Assembly (NCBI GenBank): GCA_964518635.1
Contig: CAZFGK010000003.1
Location: 76,708 to 140,707, forward strand
Source of the DNA: CAZFGK01 sp964518635
Lineage (GTDB): Bacteria; Zixibacteria; MSB-5A5; GN15; FEB-12
Reading direction: 5' to 3'
DNA: 64,000 nucleotides
The position numbers were made by a program, and so were the translations under genes. Under the pieces are notes generated by a model, which saw only the letters and a program-made list of their open reading frames with translations, was not told where the DNA came from and searched no databases. Shown piece after piece: positions 1-9,262 of the stretch (positions are counted from its first letter, which is position 1; each line of letters starts with the position of its first letter).

Positions 1-324
1 GAGAAGGGTTTTCGTGTAAAGGATTTCGATCTTGAAATAGTCAATGTCAATGATCCCGGAGTCGACAAATCGCAGTTGCTGGTCCATGACATGCATCGCA
101 GCGATGCAACAGTTGCCCAGAAGCTCGCTCAACTGGAATATCCGAAATTCCCCTACGCTCTTGGCATCTTTCGTCAGGTTGACGCACCTGTCTACGATGA
201 AGAGGTCCATTGGCAAGAGGATCAAGTGGCGGCCAAAGCGGGACGGACAGATCTGTATGATCTGCTCCATGCCGGTGAAGTCTGGTCGGTCCCGGATGAC
301 AATTGGTACGAGTTGCCTGTTTAG
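1..324 (+). CDS. korB: 2-oxoacid:ferredoxin oxidoreductase beta subunit, C-terminal part
   Basis: The window opens inside this gene; 107 codons are visible in frame 1, ending in TAG. The visible part matches the C-terminal end of KorB-type thiamine-pyrophosphate subunits: a conserved VHD stretch, then a segment on alternative substrates ending PYALGIFRQV, and a terminal LLHAGEVW. The known role of the family is CoA- and ferredoxin-dependent oxidative decarboxylation of 2-oxoglutarate, producing reduced ferredoxin in the cytoplasm. It lies 58 bp upstream of a complex I operon lacking the NADH module, which suggests (inference) that ferredoxin links the two. The thiamine-pyrophosphate and iron-sulfur motifs lie outside the window, so the exact 2-oxoacid is uncertain. 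Confidence 0.8.
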   Translation, partial: EKGFRVKDFDLEIVNVNDPGVDKSQLLVHDMHRSDATVAQKLAQLEYPKFPYALGIFRQVDAPVYDEEVHWQEDQVAAKAGRTDLYDLLHAGEVWSVPDDNWYELPV

Positions 325-382
325 CATAATCGCGCTGCCCGTACGGACTGACTCAGGAGGGATGAGAAAGTAGACCTACGCT

Positions 383-733
383 ATGGAATTTTTATTCATC
401 ATCCTGTTTGCACTGACATCGGTCGCACTGGTCGGTGGTGGGATTCTTGCCTCCCGACTTCTTTCACCACGTCGACCAAACAGAGTCAAAGGAAACCCGT
501 ACGAGTGCGGTGAAGAGACCATTGGTCCTTCATGGGTGCATTTCAATGTCGGCTATTATCTCTTCGCTCTTCTTTTTCTGATTTTTGAAGTCGAAGCGGC
601 CTTTCTCTTTCCCTGGGCAGTGATCTTCAGAGAGATCGGACTGGCCGGATTGATCTCCGTCTTCCTCTTCATCTTCATACTATTGCTCGCTTTAATTTAT
701 TCCTGGAAGAAGGGGATTCTCGAATGGGTATGA
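383..733 (+). CDS. nuoA: NADH-quinone oxidoreductase subunit A
   Basis: First gene of the complex I operon. The 116-residue protein has the NuoA signature: an N-terminal membrane helix, then the loop NPYECGEE with the conserved cysteine near residue 35, then two more helices, the first reading FLIFEVEAAFLFPW. NuoA sits in the membrane arm near the quinone channel together with NuoH and NuoJ. Length is normal for the family (about 115-150). The ATG at 383 follows a purine-rich stretch (tcaggagg about 20 bp upstream). Its 3' end overlaps nuoB, so the two are translationally coupled. Confidence 0.95.
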   Translation: MEFLFIILFALTSVALVGGGILASRLLSPRRPNRVKGNPYECGEETIGPSWVHFNVGYYLFALLFLIFEVEAAFLFPWAVIFREIGLAGLISVFLFIFILLLALIYSWKKGILEWV

Positions 734-1434
734 ATGACGACTCCGAACCTGCGGTCGAACGATTTCCGGGAGGATCGTTTGTCATCAGCCGACTTGATCA
801 GGTCATCAATCTGGCCCGATCAAATTCTCTCTGGCCTCTGACATTCGGCACCAGTTGCTGTGCCATCGAAATGATGATGGCCACTGGCGCATCACGTCAC
901 GATATCGCCCGGTTCGGCGCGGAAGTCGCTCGCCCTTCGCCACGACAGGCAGATCTGCTTATTGTCGCAGGAACCATCGTGAAGAAGATGGCTCCGCGTC
1001 TGCGCACATTGTACGAGCAGATGGCCGAACCCCGCTATGTGATCGCCACCGGTGCCTGTACCATTTCAGGTGGCCCATTTGTCTATCAGTCATATACGAC
1101 GGTTCGTGGTGTTGATACGATTATTCCGGTCGATGTCTACGTACCGGGCTGTCCCCCACGGCCGGAGGCACTCTTCTATGGCATCCTCACGTTGCAAAAG
1201 ATGATTCGTCAGGGGGAGACCGTGCGACACCCCGATATCAGACAGAAACCGGTACTTGCTGCTCTCCCTCCTGATATCTCAATGGAAGATCTAAGTAAGG
1301 AGATGGAAGAGCTTCTTCTGGTCGATGCGACTTTTGATATCGAAAAGAAACGAAGCTCCCTGCCGTGGCCAAATCCTTCGAATGTCAGCAGCAAGATCGT
1401 TGACAAAGATGACACCGAAGAGCAGAGCAGATGA
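724..1434 (+). CDS. nuoB: NADH-quinone oxidoreductase subunit B
   Basis: NuoB carries iron-sulfur cluster N2, which hands electrons to quinone. Visible ligand motifs are the tandem cysteine pair in FGTSCCAIEMM (about residues 44-45), a third cysteine in ATGACTISGG, and a fourth in VPGCPPRPEAL. The 236-residue product is longer than typical NuoB because of a charged C-terminal tail of roughly 60 residues ending in an acidic stretch. The ATG at 724 lies about 8 bp after an AGGGG ribosome-binding site. The ATG at 730 forms an exact ATGA overlap with the nuoA stop and is the alternative start. Confidence 0.95.
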   Translation: MGMNDDSEPAVERFPGGSFVISRLDQVINLARSNSLWPLTFGTSCCAIEMMMATGASRHDIARFGAEVARPSPRQADLLIVAGTIVKKMAPRLRTLYEQMAEPRYVIATGACTISGGPFVYQSYTTVRGVDTIIPVDVYVPGCPPRPEALFYGILTLQKMIRQGETVRHPDIRQKPVLAALPPDISMEDLSKEMEELLLVDATFDIEKKRSSLPWPNPSNVSSKIVDKDDTEEQSR

Positions 1435-1958
1435 GTGATTCGAATGCCACTGCGAGTGATGCGGTCCCCTCAGGCGACGTCGTCTCCCCATTGGTAAGTG
1501 CTCTCTGTTCTCGCTTTGCAGGTATCTCCCCCTACTCTGGAAAATCTGACTATCCTGCAATCTCGATTGATGCATCTTCGCTCCTGACGGTCATGAGCGA
1601 TTTGAAGTCTAATCCTGAGTTCGACTTCTCAGTTCTTTTTTCTCACACTGCCGTTGATCGAATAGATAATCAGCAATTTGAATTGCTCTATTTTCTTCAT
1701 TCGATGAACTACCCGCATCGCTTGCTCGTGACAGTGACAATTCCCCGCCTTCTTCCCGTTATACCAACGGTTAGCGGTATCTGGAAAATCGCCGAATGGC
1801 AGGAACGGGAAGTCTTCGATCTGTTTGGTATAGAGTATGACGGACATCCGGATCTGCGGCGCATCTTCCTCGAAGATGACTGGCAGGGATTTCCGCTCCG
1901 CAAAGACTATGTCGACGATCACATGCTCACTCGCGAAGCTGAAGGAGAACACTCGTGA
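1431..1958 (+). CDS. nuoC: NADH-quinone oxidoreductase subunit C
   Basis: NuoC is a peripheral-arm subunit of complex I without cofactors that packs against NuoD. The 175-residue protein ends with the family's diagnostic block: WQEREVFDLFGIEYDGHPDLRRI followed by the terminal segment around GFPLRKDY. The ATG overlaps the nuoB stop as ATGA, and its own stop overlaps the GTG of nuoD. NuoC and NuoD are therefore separate proteins here, not the NuoCD fusion of enterobacteria. The first 45 residues are variable and low in conservation, as usual. Confidence 0.93.
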   Translation: MSDSNATASDAVPSGDVVSPLVSALCSRFAGISPYSGKSDYPAISIDASSLLTVMSDLKSNPEFDFSVLFSHTAVDRIDNQQFELLYFLHSMNYPHRLLVTVTIPRLLPVIPTVSGIWKIAEWQEREVFDLFGIEYDGHPDLRRIFLEDDWQGFPLRKDYVDDHMLTREAEGEHS

Positions 1959-3118
1959 GCGTGCAGGTTACCACCCTTGCTCAGCGAGTCGCAATCGGCT
2001 CGCCGGATCAGGGAGCGCAGGGGACTCAGGAATACTTCATCAATATGGGGCCGCAGCATCCGGCGACACACGGCGTACTTCGGCTCATGCTTCGGCTTGA
2101 TGGGGAGACGATCAGGGAGGTCGTTCCGGTTCTTGGCTATATTCATCGCGGTATTGAAAAGGTAGGGGAGAGTCTGAGCTATCGTCAGTTTGTCTATCTC
2201 ACTGACCGGATGGATTATTTGTCGGCAATGATGAACAACTGGGGAGTCGCGATGGCTGTCGAGCAAGCGACGCAGACTGAACTGAATGATCGCATTCATG
2301 CTATTCGCACCCTCATGGCCGAACTTGAGCGATTGCAAAGTCATCTCCTCTGGTGGGGAGTACTCGGCATGGATCTGGGAGCCTTCACCCCTTTCCTGTA
2401 TGGCTTTCGTGATCGGGAATTATTGACAGATGTCTTTGAAGAGACTGTCGGATGTCGCCTGACGATGAACTATATCCAGCCGGGTGGGGTGATGACCGAT
2501 CTTCATCCCAACTTTGTTCACCGAGTGAAAGCAGCTGTCGCGGAGATAAAATCAAAATTATCGGAGTATGACACTCTCCTCTCTGATAATCTCATCTTGC
2601 GCGAGCGTACTCGCAACATCGGTATCCTGAATGAGTCTGATGCGATTTCACTTGGTGTGACGGGTCCGCCGCTGCGCGCCAGTGGCGTCCCCTATGATCT
2701 TCGAAAGTCACATCCGTACGGCGCGTATGACAAGGTCTCCTTTCAGGTTCCTATTGGATCGGTCGGAGATTGCTGGGATCGCTATTGGGTGAGAGTAGCT
2801 GAGATGCGTCAATCGATCTCCATTGTTGAGCAGTTGATCGATGATATTCCAGAGGGAAAAACGATGCTGATGAAACCGGCGAAGAAGATTGTCCTTCCGG
2901 AGGGAATCTGGAGTAGTCAGCTCGAAACCGCCCGCGGTATCCTTGGTGTCGTCATCGTTTCAGATGGAAGGTCTGATCATCCCTATCGGATACATCTGCG
3001 CAGCCCCAATTTCAATAATCTCTGGGCCATCGATTGCATGAGTCGCGGTGGACGAATCGGCGATCTTGTCGCTAATGTGTCATCGCTTGATCTCGTCATA
3101 CCGGATATCGACAGGTAG
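1955..3118 (+). CDS. nuoD: NADH-quinone oxidoreductase subunit D
   Basis: This 49-kDa-type subunit forms the quinone pocket at the junction of the two arms. It is clearly recognised by NMGPQHPATHGVLRL (about residues 30-44), YIHRGIEK, YLTDRMDYLS, and the C-terminal end PSFNNL-like block around SPNFNNLWAIDCMSRGGRIGD. The conserved HPATHG histidines and the tyrosine of YLTDRMDY implicated in quinone binding are all present. The GTG start overlaps the nuoC stop (GTGA). Length (387) is typical for a NuoD not fused to NuoC. Confidence 0.95.
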   Translation: MSVQVTTLAQRVAIGSPDQGAQGTQEYFINMGPQHPATHGVLRLMLRLDGETIREVVPVLGYIHRGIEKVGESLSYRQFVYLTDRMDYLSAMMNNWGVAMAVEQATQTELNDRIHAIRTLMAELERLQSHLLWWGVLGMDLGAFTPFLYGFRDRELLTDVFEETVGCRLTMNYIQPGGVMTDLHPNFVHRVKAAVAEIKSKLSEYDTLLSDNLILRERTRNIGILNESDAISLGVTGPPLRASGVPYDLRKSHPYGAYDKVSFQVPIGSVGDCWDRYWVRVAEMRQSISIVEQLIDDIPEGKTMLMKPAKKIVLPEGIWSSQLETARGILGVVIVSDGRSDHPYRIHLRSPNFNNLWAIDCMSRGGRIGDLVANVSSLDLVIPDIDR

Positions 3119-3122
3119 CATC

Positions 3123-4229
3123 ATGACCTATCCACTATTGCCACATCTCGCCACCACGCTAAGTATCGCCGAAAAGACCGAGCAGACTCTCGCCGCCGAG
3201 CCCTGGCTAGCGGCGACCTACATCGCTGCATCACTCATCGGCATCATCGCATTCATGAGTCTCATGGGGCTTGGGTTGGTCTATGCCGAACGAAAAGTCG
3301 CCGCTCATTTTCAATGTCGGCTCGGTCCGATGCGAGTTGGCTGGCATGGAACACTTCAGACCATCGCTGATGCCATCAAGCTCGTCATGAAAGAGGATAC
3401 GGTTCCCACTGGTGCTGATCGGGCACTCTTTTTCATCGCGCCGGTCATGAGTATCCTTGCGACGGTTCTTGCCCTCATCGTGATCCCCTTTGCACCGGGA
3501 GTGCAGATCATCGATCTGGAAGTGGGCGTACTCTACCTCGCTGCGGTCAGCGGATTCGGAGTGCTCGGCATTCTGCTCGGTGGCTGGAGCTCGAATAATA
3601 AATGGTCGTTGCTTGGTGCCATGCGTTCCGGTGCACAGTTTGTCTCGTATGAAATCTCAGTGACGATTTCACTTCTGATCGTGAGTCTTTTTGCTGGCTC
3701 GATGCAGCTTTCGGAAATTGTCGCAAGTCAGGAGTCGGGCTGGTGGATCTGGCGCGGACATCTGCCGGCGATGATCGGCTTTCTTATTCTGCTCATCGCT
3801 TCAACGGCAGAAATCAATCGCGCGCCTTTCGATTTGCCGGAAGCAGAAAGTGAACTGACCGGCGGCTTTCATACCGAGTTTTCCGGAATTCGCTTCGCAT
3901 TTTTCTTTCTTGCTGAATACATCAACATGTTCATCACCGCGGCAATCGCTGCGACACTTTTTCTAGGTGGCTGGATGCCCTTGCATATCGGAACATTCGA
4001 GACCTTTAATATGGTCATGGATTTCATCCCGCCGATCATCTGGTTTCTGGGAAAGACTGCTTTTCTGATTTTCGTCATGATGTGGGTACGCTGGACATTC
4101 CCGCGGCTCCGAGTCGACCAGCTTATGCGACTTGAGTGGAAAGTGCTGGTACCAGTGAGCTTCGCCAATCTCCTGCTCTGCTCGCTCATTATCTTCGCTG
4201 GACTCTACTTCTTTCCGGGAGTGAAATAA
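3123..4229 (+). CDS. nuoH: NADH-quinone oxidoreductase subunit H
   Basis: This membrane subunit lines the quinone channel. It has about eight hydrophobic helices with the family blocks YAERKVAAHFQCRLGPMRVG, GTLQTIADAIKLVMKED and AEINRAPFDLPEAESELTGGFHTEFSG. The charged loop residues that link quinone reduction to proton pumping are conserved. The ATG at 3123 lies 5 bp after the nuoD stop; the open frame extends further upstream but only inside nuoD. The N-terminal 35 residues precede the first helix and are variable. The stop overlaps the next ATG (TAATG). Confidence 0.95.
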   Translation: MTYPLLPHLATTLSIAEKTEQTLAAEPWLAATYIAASLIGIIAFMSLMGLGLVYAERKVAAHFQCRLGPMRVGWHGTLQTIADAIKLVMKEDTVPTGADRALFFIAPVMSILATVLALIVIPFAPGVQIIDLEVGVLYLAAVSGFGVLGILLGGWSSNNKWSLLGAMRSGAQFVSYEISVTISLLIVSLFAGSMQLSEIVASQESGWWIWRGHLPAMIGFLILLIASTAEINRAPFDLPEAESELTGGFHTEFSGIRFAFFFLAEYINMFITAAIAATLFLGGWMPLHIGTFETFNMVMDFIPPIIWFLGKTAFLIFVMMWVRWTFPRLRVDQLMRLEWKVLVPVSFANLLLCSLIIFAGLYFFPGVK

Positions 4230-4927
4230 TGCAGAAGAAACTGCCAGAAGGCGTTAGCGAACAAAGAACAGTTGGGGGGAAGTCCGTTGATGTCCTCATC
4301 GCCCCTCGTGACTTCGATACCAATAATGAAGGTTTTGTGGAACGTATGGCGAACGCCTTTTCATCGCTGGCAAGCGGCATGAAACTTACTCTCGGCTATC
4401 TGCTTCGTCCATCGACCGTCGTCACGCAGCAATATCCGGAGAACAAATCAACGCTGAAGATGCAGGATCGATTTCGCGGCCAGCTTCGCCTCACAAAGGA
4501 TGAGAACGACATTATCCGCTGCAACGGCTGTAACTTCTGCGGTCTGGCTTGCCCGAACAAGAGCATTGTAATCAAGGACAAGAAGAATTCGATCTCTGGT
4601 ACTTCCGAGATTGATCAGTTTGTCTGGCGACTCGACACCTGCACTTTCTGCAACGCCTGTATCCAGGCCTGCCCACATGATGCCCTCGAATGGTCATCCG
4701 ATTTCGAAGCTGCCGTGCTCGACCGTCGACTGCTCGTCTATGGGCTGAATACCTACTCCGGTCCACCTTCTGCTGTGATCAAACGTGCTGAGAAAAAACA
4801 GGAGAATGTCGAGGAGTTGAAAGCGACGGCTGAAACTCGTGATCGCTACGAAGGACAAGTACCGATGGCCGGGGCTGATCTTCCCGGAATGCCCGGCCTA
4901 CCCACTCGCAAGACGGAAGAATCATAG
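4229..4927 (+). CDS. nuoI: NADH-quinone oxidoreductase subunit I
   Basis: NuoI is a ferredoxin-like subunit with two 4Fe-4S clusters (N6a, N6b) that relay electrons to NuoB. Both motifs are intact: CNGCNFCGLACP and CTFCNACIQACP. The 232-residue product is longer than many NuoI proteins (about 140-180). It has an N-terminal extension of about 60 residues and a C-terminal tail of about 60 residues rich in charged residues and proline/glycine. In 11-subunit complexes lacking NuoEFG, NuoI is the expected docking side for a soluble electron donor. That the tails serve this purpose is inference only. Confidence 0.94.
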   Translation: MQKKLPEGVSEQRTVGGKSVDVLIAPRDFDTNNEGFVERMANAFSSLASGMKLTLGYLLRPSTVVTQQYPENKSTLKMQDRFRGQLRLTKDENDIIRCNGCNFCGLACPNKSIVIKDKKNSISGTSEIDQFVWRLDTCTFCNACIQACPHDALEWSSDFEAAVLDRRLLVYGLNTYSGPPSAVIKRAEKKQENVEELKATAETRDRYEGQVPMAGADLPGMPGLPTRKTEES

Positions 4928-5484
4928 TGCAAGATTTTGCTGGTGATCTCGGATTCTATCTCTTCGCGATTGTTTCTATCATTGGCGCGCTGATCGCAGT
5001 CCGGTCCACGCGCATTCTTCGCGCTGCGATTGGGCTGGCGACCACTCTTGTCGCGGCTGCTGCATTGTATGCGATTCTTGGAAGTGGCTTTCTGGCGGCG
5101 ATTCAGATTCTGATCTATGTCGGCGGGATCGTAGTCCTGATAGTCTTTGCGGTCATGCTGACCAGTTCGAATGAGATTCTTGAGCCACAACCAACTCTTC
5201 AAAGGCAATTTCTCGCAGTTGCTTCTGGCTTGCTCTTCATGTTCGCCTCAATCACCGTACTTTCATCATCTCAATTTTCCTTCGCCACGAAGCAGCAAGC
5301 AGAAAGTTCTGATGCAGCAGCATTGGGACGATTGATGCTCGACGGAGGGGGATCTGGCTATCTCATCGCTTTTGAAGCGATTTCACTCCTGCTGCTTGCT
5401 GCAGTCATCGGGGCGATTGTCGTCGCTAGATCCGAGAAGCCAGCAGACGGCCAAGTTACTGAGAATGGTGAGGTCTCGTTATGA
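4927..5484 (+). CDS. nuoJ: NADH-quinone oxidoreductase subunit J
   Basis: This 185-residue membrane subunit with five predicted helices matches NuoJ. The most typical part is helix 3, with LGSGFLAAIQILIYVGGIVVLIVFAVML, which carries the glycine-rich pi-bulge seen in the family. It belongs to the E-channel region of the membrane arm with NuoA, NuoH and NuoK. The GTG start overlaps the nuoI stop by one base, and the 3' end overlaps nuoK by four (ATGA). The acidic/serine-rich C-terminus after the last helix is not conserved. Confidence 0.92.
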   Translation: MQDFAGDLGFYLFAIVSIIGALIAVRSTRILRAAIGLATTLVAAAALYAILGSGFLAAIQILIYVGGIVVLIVFAVMLTSSNEILEPQPTLQRQFLAVASGLLFMFASITVLSSSQFSFATKQQAESSDAAALGRLMLDGGGSGYLIAFEAISLLLLAAVIGAIVVARSEKPADGQVTENGEVSL

Positions 5485-5789
5485 TCACTCCCATTCATTG
5501 GCTGACATTGTCAGCAATTCTGTTTGGCATCGGAGTCTATGGCGTGCTTTCCCGTCGAAGTGCGCTTGGTGTTCTCATTGCTGTCGAACTTATGCTCAAT
5601 GCAGTCGCGCTGAATTTTGCAATTTTCAATAAGTCTCTGATGACTCAGGTGCCGGAGGGGAACCTGATGGTCATCTTTATCATCGCCGTAGCAGCGGCCG
5701 AAGCAGTCGTTGCCATGGCGATTTTTGTCTCCATCTATCGAACGAGAAAGAGTATCGATGTCACCCTCTATGAGAGTATGAAGGGATAA
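5481..5789 (+). CDS. nuoK: NADH-quinone oxidoreductase subunit K
   Basis: The 102-residue, three-helix membrane subunit is homologous to MnhC/MrpC. Key glutamates in the membrane are present: one in GVLIAVELMLNAVALNF (helix 2) and one in AAAEAVVAMAIFVSIYR (helix 3). These form the proton path between NuoH/J and the antiporter-like subunits. Length is exactly that of the family. It starts with ATG overlapping the nuoJ stop. Confidence 0.94.
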   Translation: MITPIHWLTLSAILFGIGVYGVLSRRSALGVLIAVELMLNAVALNFAIFNKSLMTQVPEGNLMVIFIIAVAAAEAVVAMAIFVSIYRTRKSIDVTLYESMKG

Positions 5790-5799
5790 TCGCGAGATA

Positions 5800-7725
5800 A
5801 TGTTCTCCCTCTCCTGGTTGATTCCTCTGCTCCCTTTTCTCTCGTTTCTTCTGCTCGCACTTTTCGTGGCTCCGCGATCTCGACAGGCGGCCGCGATCAT
5901 AGGTACGATCTCGGTCGCAACTGCTGCTCTTTTTTCTGCTCTCCTCTGTTGGGAATACTACCAACTCTATCCCATGGGCGCAGAACATCCGAGTATTGTC
6001 GCCTGGTCATTTGAATGGCTGCGTTACGGACCGTTCCTCTCGGTAACTGCAGGAGTACTTGTCGATCCGGCTTCACTTCTGCTCATGCTCGTCGTTACAA
6101 CCGTCAGTACAGCAGTCCATGTGTACTCGATCGGCTACATGGCAGATGATCAGGGATCAGGAAGATACTTTACGTACATGAGTCTATTCACTTTCAGCAT
6201 GCTTGGATTAGTCATCGCGCCGAATATTCTGCAGACCTATTTCTTCTGGGAATTGGTTGGAGTAAGTTCATTCCTGCTCATTGGTTTCTACTATCAAAAA
6301 GAGAGTGCAGTCGCAGCGGCGAAGAAGGCATTCATTGTCACACGCTTTGCCGATCTTTTCTTTCTGATCGGCGTTCTTCTGCTCGGCTATTTCGGATACC
6401 AACAACTTGCACAAGGAGTGTCGCCGGACTCTTCTGTACAGGCCTTTGACTTTGCATTTCTCAATTCGAGTGCCTCTACCGCCTCACTCGAACAAATCGG
6501 AATACTCACCACTGCCGCAATTTTGATTTTTATTGGAGCCGCCGGAAAGTCCGCAATGTTTCCGTTGCATGTCTGGCTTCCTGATGCGATGGAAGGACCA
6601 ACTCCGGTCTCGGCACTCATTCATGCCGCAACGATGGTAGTCGCCGGTGTCTATCTTGTCGCACGATTGTTTCCGCTCTTTGCTGCATCCGGTACAGCAT
6701 TGACCGTCGTCGCAATCGTTGGCGCATTCACCTGTCTCTTCGCCGCCGTTATTGCCTGCACGCAGGATGATATCAAGCGAGTCCTCGCCTTTTCGACGCT
6801 GAGCCAGCTTGGCTACATGATGCTCGCCCTTGGTGTCGCGACATACGAAAGTGCGGCTGGATACACTGCTTCTCTATTTCATCTCTTTACCCACGCGATG
6901 TTCAAAGCCCTCCTCTTTCTCGGAGCTGGGGCGGTAATTCATGCGGTGCATTCAAACAATCCCTGGGGAATGGGGGGACTAGCGAAGAAAATGCCGTACA
7001 CCCATCTGACCTTTTTGATCGCCACCCTCGCCATTGCCGGTGTGCCACCACTTTCAGGATTTTTCTCGAAGGACATGATACTTGCATCGGCACTGGAAAA
7101 TGGGCACCCCGTTCTCTTTGGCGTCGGTCTACTGGTCGCTGGGCTGACTGCATTTTACATGATGCGACTCTATCTGCTGACATTTGCCGGCGAAAGCAGA
7201 TCGGAAGCTGCGTCATATGCCCGCGAAGCTCCGCTGGTTATGCTCATCCCTCTTCTGATTCTTGCTCTTCTCTCTGCGATCACCGGACTTCTTCCCATTG
7301 ATCAGTTTGTCTGGATTGGGAAAGAGCACGCCTCACATCACGGCTGGCTGGTCCCGATACTCGCGGTATCAGCGGGGGCATTCGGAATCGCCGTCGCATG
7401 GTTTGTCTATGGCGGTAATCTGAATCGCTCTGAGCAGGTAGTCAAATCACTTGGCCCACTCTATCCAGTGATCGAGAACAAATTCTACATCGATGAAATC
7501 TACCTCTATATCACCCGACGGGTCATTTTCCCCTTCGTTAGTGCACCAATTGCGTGGTTTGACCGGCACATCGTAGATGGTGCAGTGAATCTCACCGGGC
7601 GCATCACGCAGATGGCTGGAACCGTTCTCTCGCATCTTCAGACCGGTCAAATTCAGACCTACGGACTCTGGCTGGTCAATGGCGCGGTCATTGTTGCAAT
7701 GCTCCTGTGGGGATTGAGCAGGTAA
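5800..7725 (+). CDS. nuoL: NADH-quinone oxidoreductase subunit L
   Basis: This is the distal antiporter-like proton-pumping subunit of the membrane arm. The 641-residue length suits a NuoL with the C-terminal lateral helix. Family blocks include FFWELVGVSSFLLIGFYY with the essential glutamate, KSAMFPLHVWLPDAMEGPTPVSALIHAATMV, CTQDDIKRVLAFSTLSQLGYMM, and HAMFKALLFLGAGAVIHA. It starts 10 bp after the nuoK stop. It is the longest ORF of the operon and shows no frameshift. Confidence 0.95.
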   Translation: MFSLSWLIPLLPFLSFLLLALFVAPRSRQAAAIIGTISVATAALFSALLCWEYYQLYPMGAEHPSIVAWSFEWLRYGPFLSVTAGVLVDPASLLLMLVVTTVSTAVHVYSIGYMADDQGSGRYFTYMSLFTFSMLGLVIAPNILQTYFFWELVGVSSFLLIGFYYQKESAVAAAKKAFIVTRFADLFFLIGVLLLGYFGYQQLAQGVSPDSSVQAFDFAFLNSSASTASLEQIGILTTAAILIFIGAAGKSAMFPLHVWLPDAMEGPTPVSALIHAATMVVAGVYLVARLFPLFAASGTALTVVAIVGAFTCLFAAVIACTQDDIKRVLAFSTLSQLGYMMLALGVATYESAAGYTASLFHLFTHAMFKALLFLGAGAVIHAVHSNNPWGMGGLAKKMPYTHLTFLIATLAIAGVPPLSGFFSKDMILASALENGHPVLFGVGLLVAGLTAFYMMRLYLLTFAGESRSEAASYAREAPLVMLIPLLILALLSAITGLLPIDQFVWIGKEHASHHGWLVPILAVSAGAFGIAVAWFVYGGNLNRSEQVVKSLGPLYPVIENKFYIDEIYLYITRRVIFPFVSAPIAWFDRHIVDGAVNLTGRITQMAGTVLSHLQTGQIQTYGLWLVNGAVIVAMLLWGLSR

Positions 7726-7728
7726 CTA

Positions 7729-9261
7729 ATGGGACTTGTCAGCTGGCTGATTCTCATTCCCTTTTTAACGGCTCTTGCAATTCTGCTGACACCGAATGAG
7801 CGTCGTACCTCATTTCGTTGGATTACACTCGGAGGAACAGCTCTTCACCTGATTCTCACCGGACTCCTTTGCTATCGCTACTGGTCTACGGCAGTAGACG
7901 GACTTGCAGAATCAACCACGGGAGTACTTTCCGATCTTCGCTTTGTCGAGCGCATTCCCTGGTTTGACTCTCTCGGAATTACCTATCTCGTCGGAGTGGA
8001 CGGAATGTCGGTCTTCATGGTACTATTGACTTCTATAGTAATTTTCGCAGGAGTGTTGGCAAGCTGGGAAGTCATGCATCGTGGGAAAGAGTTCTTTGCT
8101 TGGCTCATGATTCTGGTCACCGGTGTGTTTGGTGTGTTCATGAGTTTCGATCTCTTTCTCTTCTTCATTTTCTACGAGCTTGCAGTCCTCCCGATGTATC
8201 TGTTGATCGGCATCTGGGGGACCGGACCAAAAGAATACGCTGCGATGAAGCTGACCATGATGCTCATGGCGAGCTCGGCTCTTATTCTCGTCGGCATTCT
8301 CGCTCTTTATTACGGCTCAGGATTGCAAACATTTGATCTGACTCAACTCGCCACCGCGACATTTCCGACTGCATTTCAGCATTGGGTCTTCCCTGTGATT
8401 TTCATCGGCTTTGGTGTGATAGGCGCACTTTATCCCTTTCATACCTGGTCACCGGATGGGCATGCCTCTGCGCCGACCGCGGTCTCGATGCTCCATGCCG
8501 GAGTGCTTATGAAACTGGGAGGGTACGGTGCATTGCGTATTGGTGTCTACCTTCTTCCCGAGGGAGCACAACACTGGGCACTTTTTTTCATGGTTCTCAC
8601 CACCGTCAATATCCTGTATGGCTCATTCGCCGCGATCAAGCAGACCGATCTGAAATATTTCACGGCCTATTCATCGGTCAGTCATTGCGGCTTTGTGCTA
8701 TTCGGTGTCCTCTCACTGAACGGGATGGGTTTTCATGGCGCGGTGCTGCAGATGTTCAGTCACGGAATCATGACTGCCTTGTTCTTCGGACTCATAGGAA
8801 TGGTTTATGGTCGCACGCATACGCGAGTCATTCCTGAAATGGGTGGGCTTGGCAGTAAAATGCCCTGGCTCGCAACCTGTTTCTTCATCGGAGGGCTTGC
8901 CTCACTCGGTCTCCCCGGTCTGTTTGGATTTGTTGCCGAGTCACATGTGTTTCTTGGAGGGATTTTTGGACAGCCGGGTGCCGATGCGACATTCTCGCAG
9001 GTACTCACTCTCCTCGCTACTGCTTCGATAGTCGTGACAGCAGTGTATGTGCTCCGTGGCCTTACCCGCGTTTTCTATGGTCCGATTGATGAAAAACATT
9101 TTGGTTCACTGACAGATGCAACACTGACCGAAAAACTCAGTTCAGGGATATTGGTTACCGTGCTGGTCATTGGCGGACTCTTTCCCTCGTACTTTGTGAA
9201 TCTGATCCATTCCTCTCTCGTACCGCTGGTCAATCGTGTCGCACAGACAGGGGGGCAGTAA
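7729..9261 (+). CDS. nuoM: NADH-quinone oxidoreductase subunit M
   Basis: The middle antiporter-like proton-pumping subunit. The 510 residues contain LFFIFYELAVLPMYLLIGIWG (membrane glutamate), YPFHTWSPDGHASAPTAVSMLHAGVLMKLGGYG, and KQTDLKYFTAYSSVSHCGFVLFG, all standard for NuoM. It starts with ATG 3 bp after the nuoL stop, so it is in the same transcript. Its tail runs into a GGGGGG tract that appears to be the ribosome-binding site for nuoN. Confidence 0.95.
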   Translation: MGLVSWLILIPFLTALAILLTPNERRTSFRWITLGGTALHLILTGLLCYRYWSTAVDGLAESTTGVLSDLRFVERIPWFDSLGITYLVGVDGMSVFMVLLTSIVIFAGVLASWEVMHRGKEFFAWLMILVTGVFGVFMSFDLFLFFIFYELAVLPMYLLIGIWGTGPKEYAAMKLTMMLMASSALILVGILALYYGSGLQTFDLTQLATATFPTAFQHWVFPVIFIGFGVIGALYPFHTWSPDGHASAPTAVSMLHAGVLMKLGGYGALRIGVYLLPEGAQHWALFFMVLTTVNILYGSFAAIKQTDLKYFTAYSSVSHCGFVLFGVLSLNGMGFHGAVLQMFSHGIMTALFFGLIGMVYGRTHTRVIPEMGGLGSKMPWLATCFFIGGLASLGLPGLFGFVAESHVFLGGIFGQPGADATFSQVLTLLATASIVVTAVYVLRGLTRVFYGPIDEKHFGSLTDATLTEKLSSGILVTVLVIGGLFPSYFVNLIHSSLVPLVNRVAQTGGQ

Positions 9262-9262
9262 G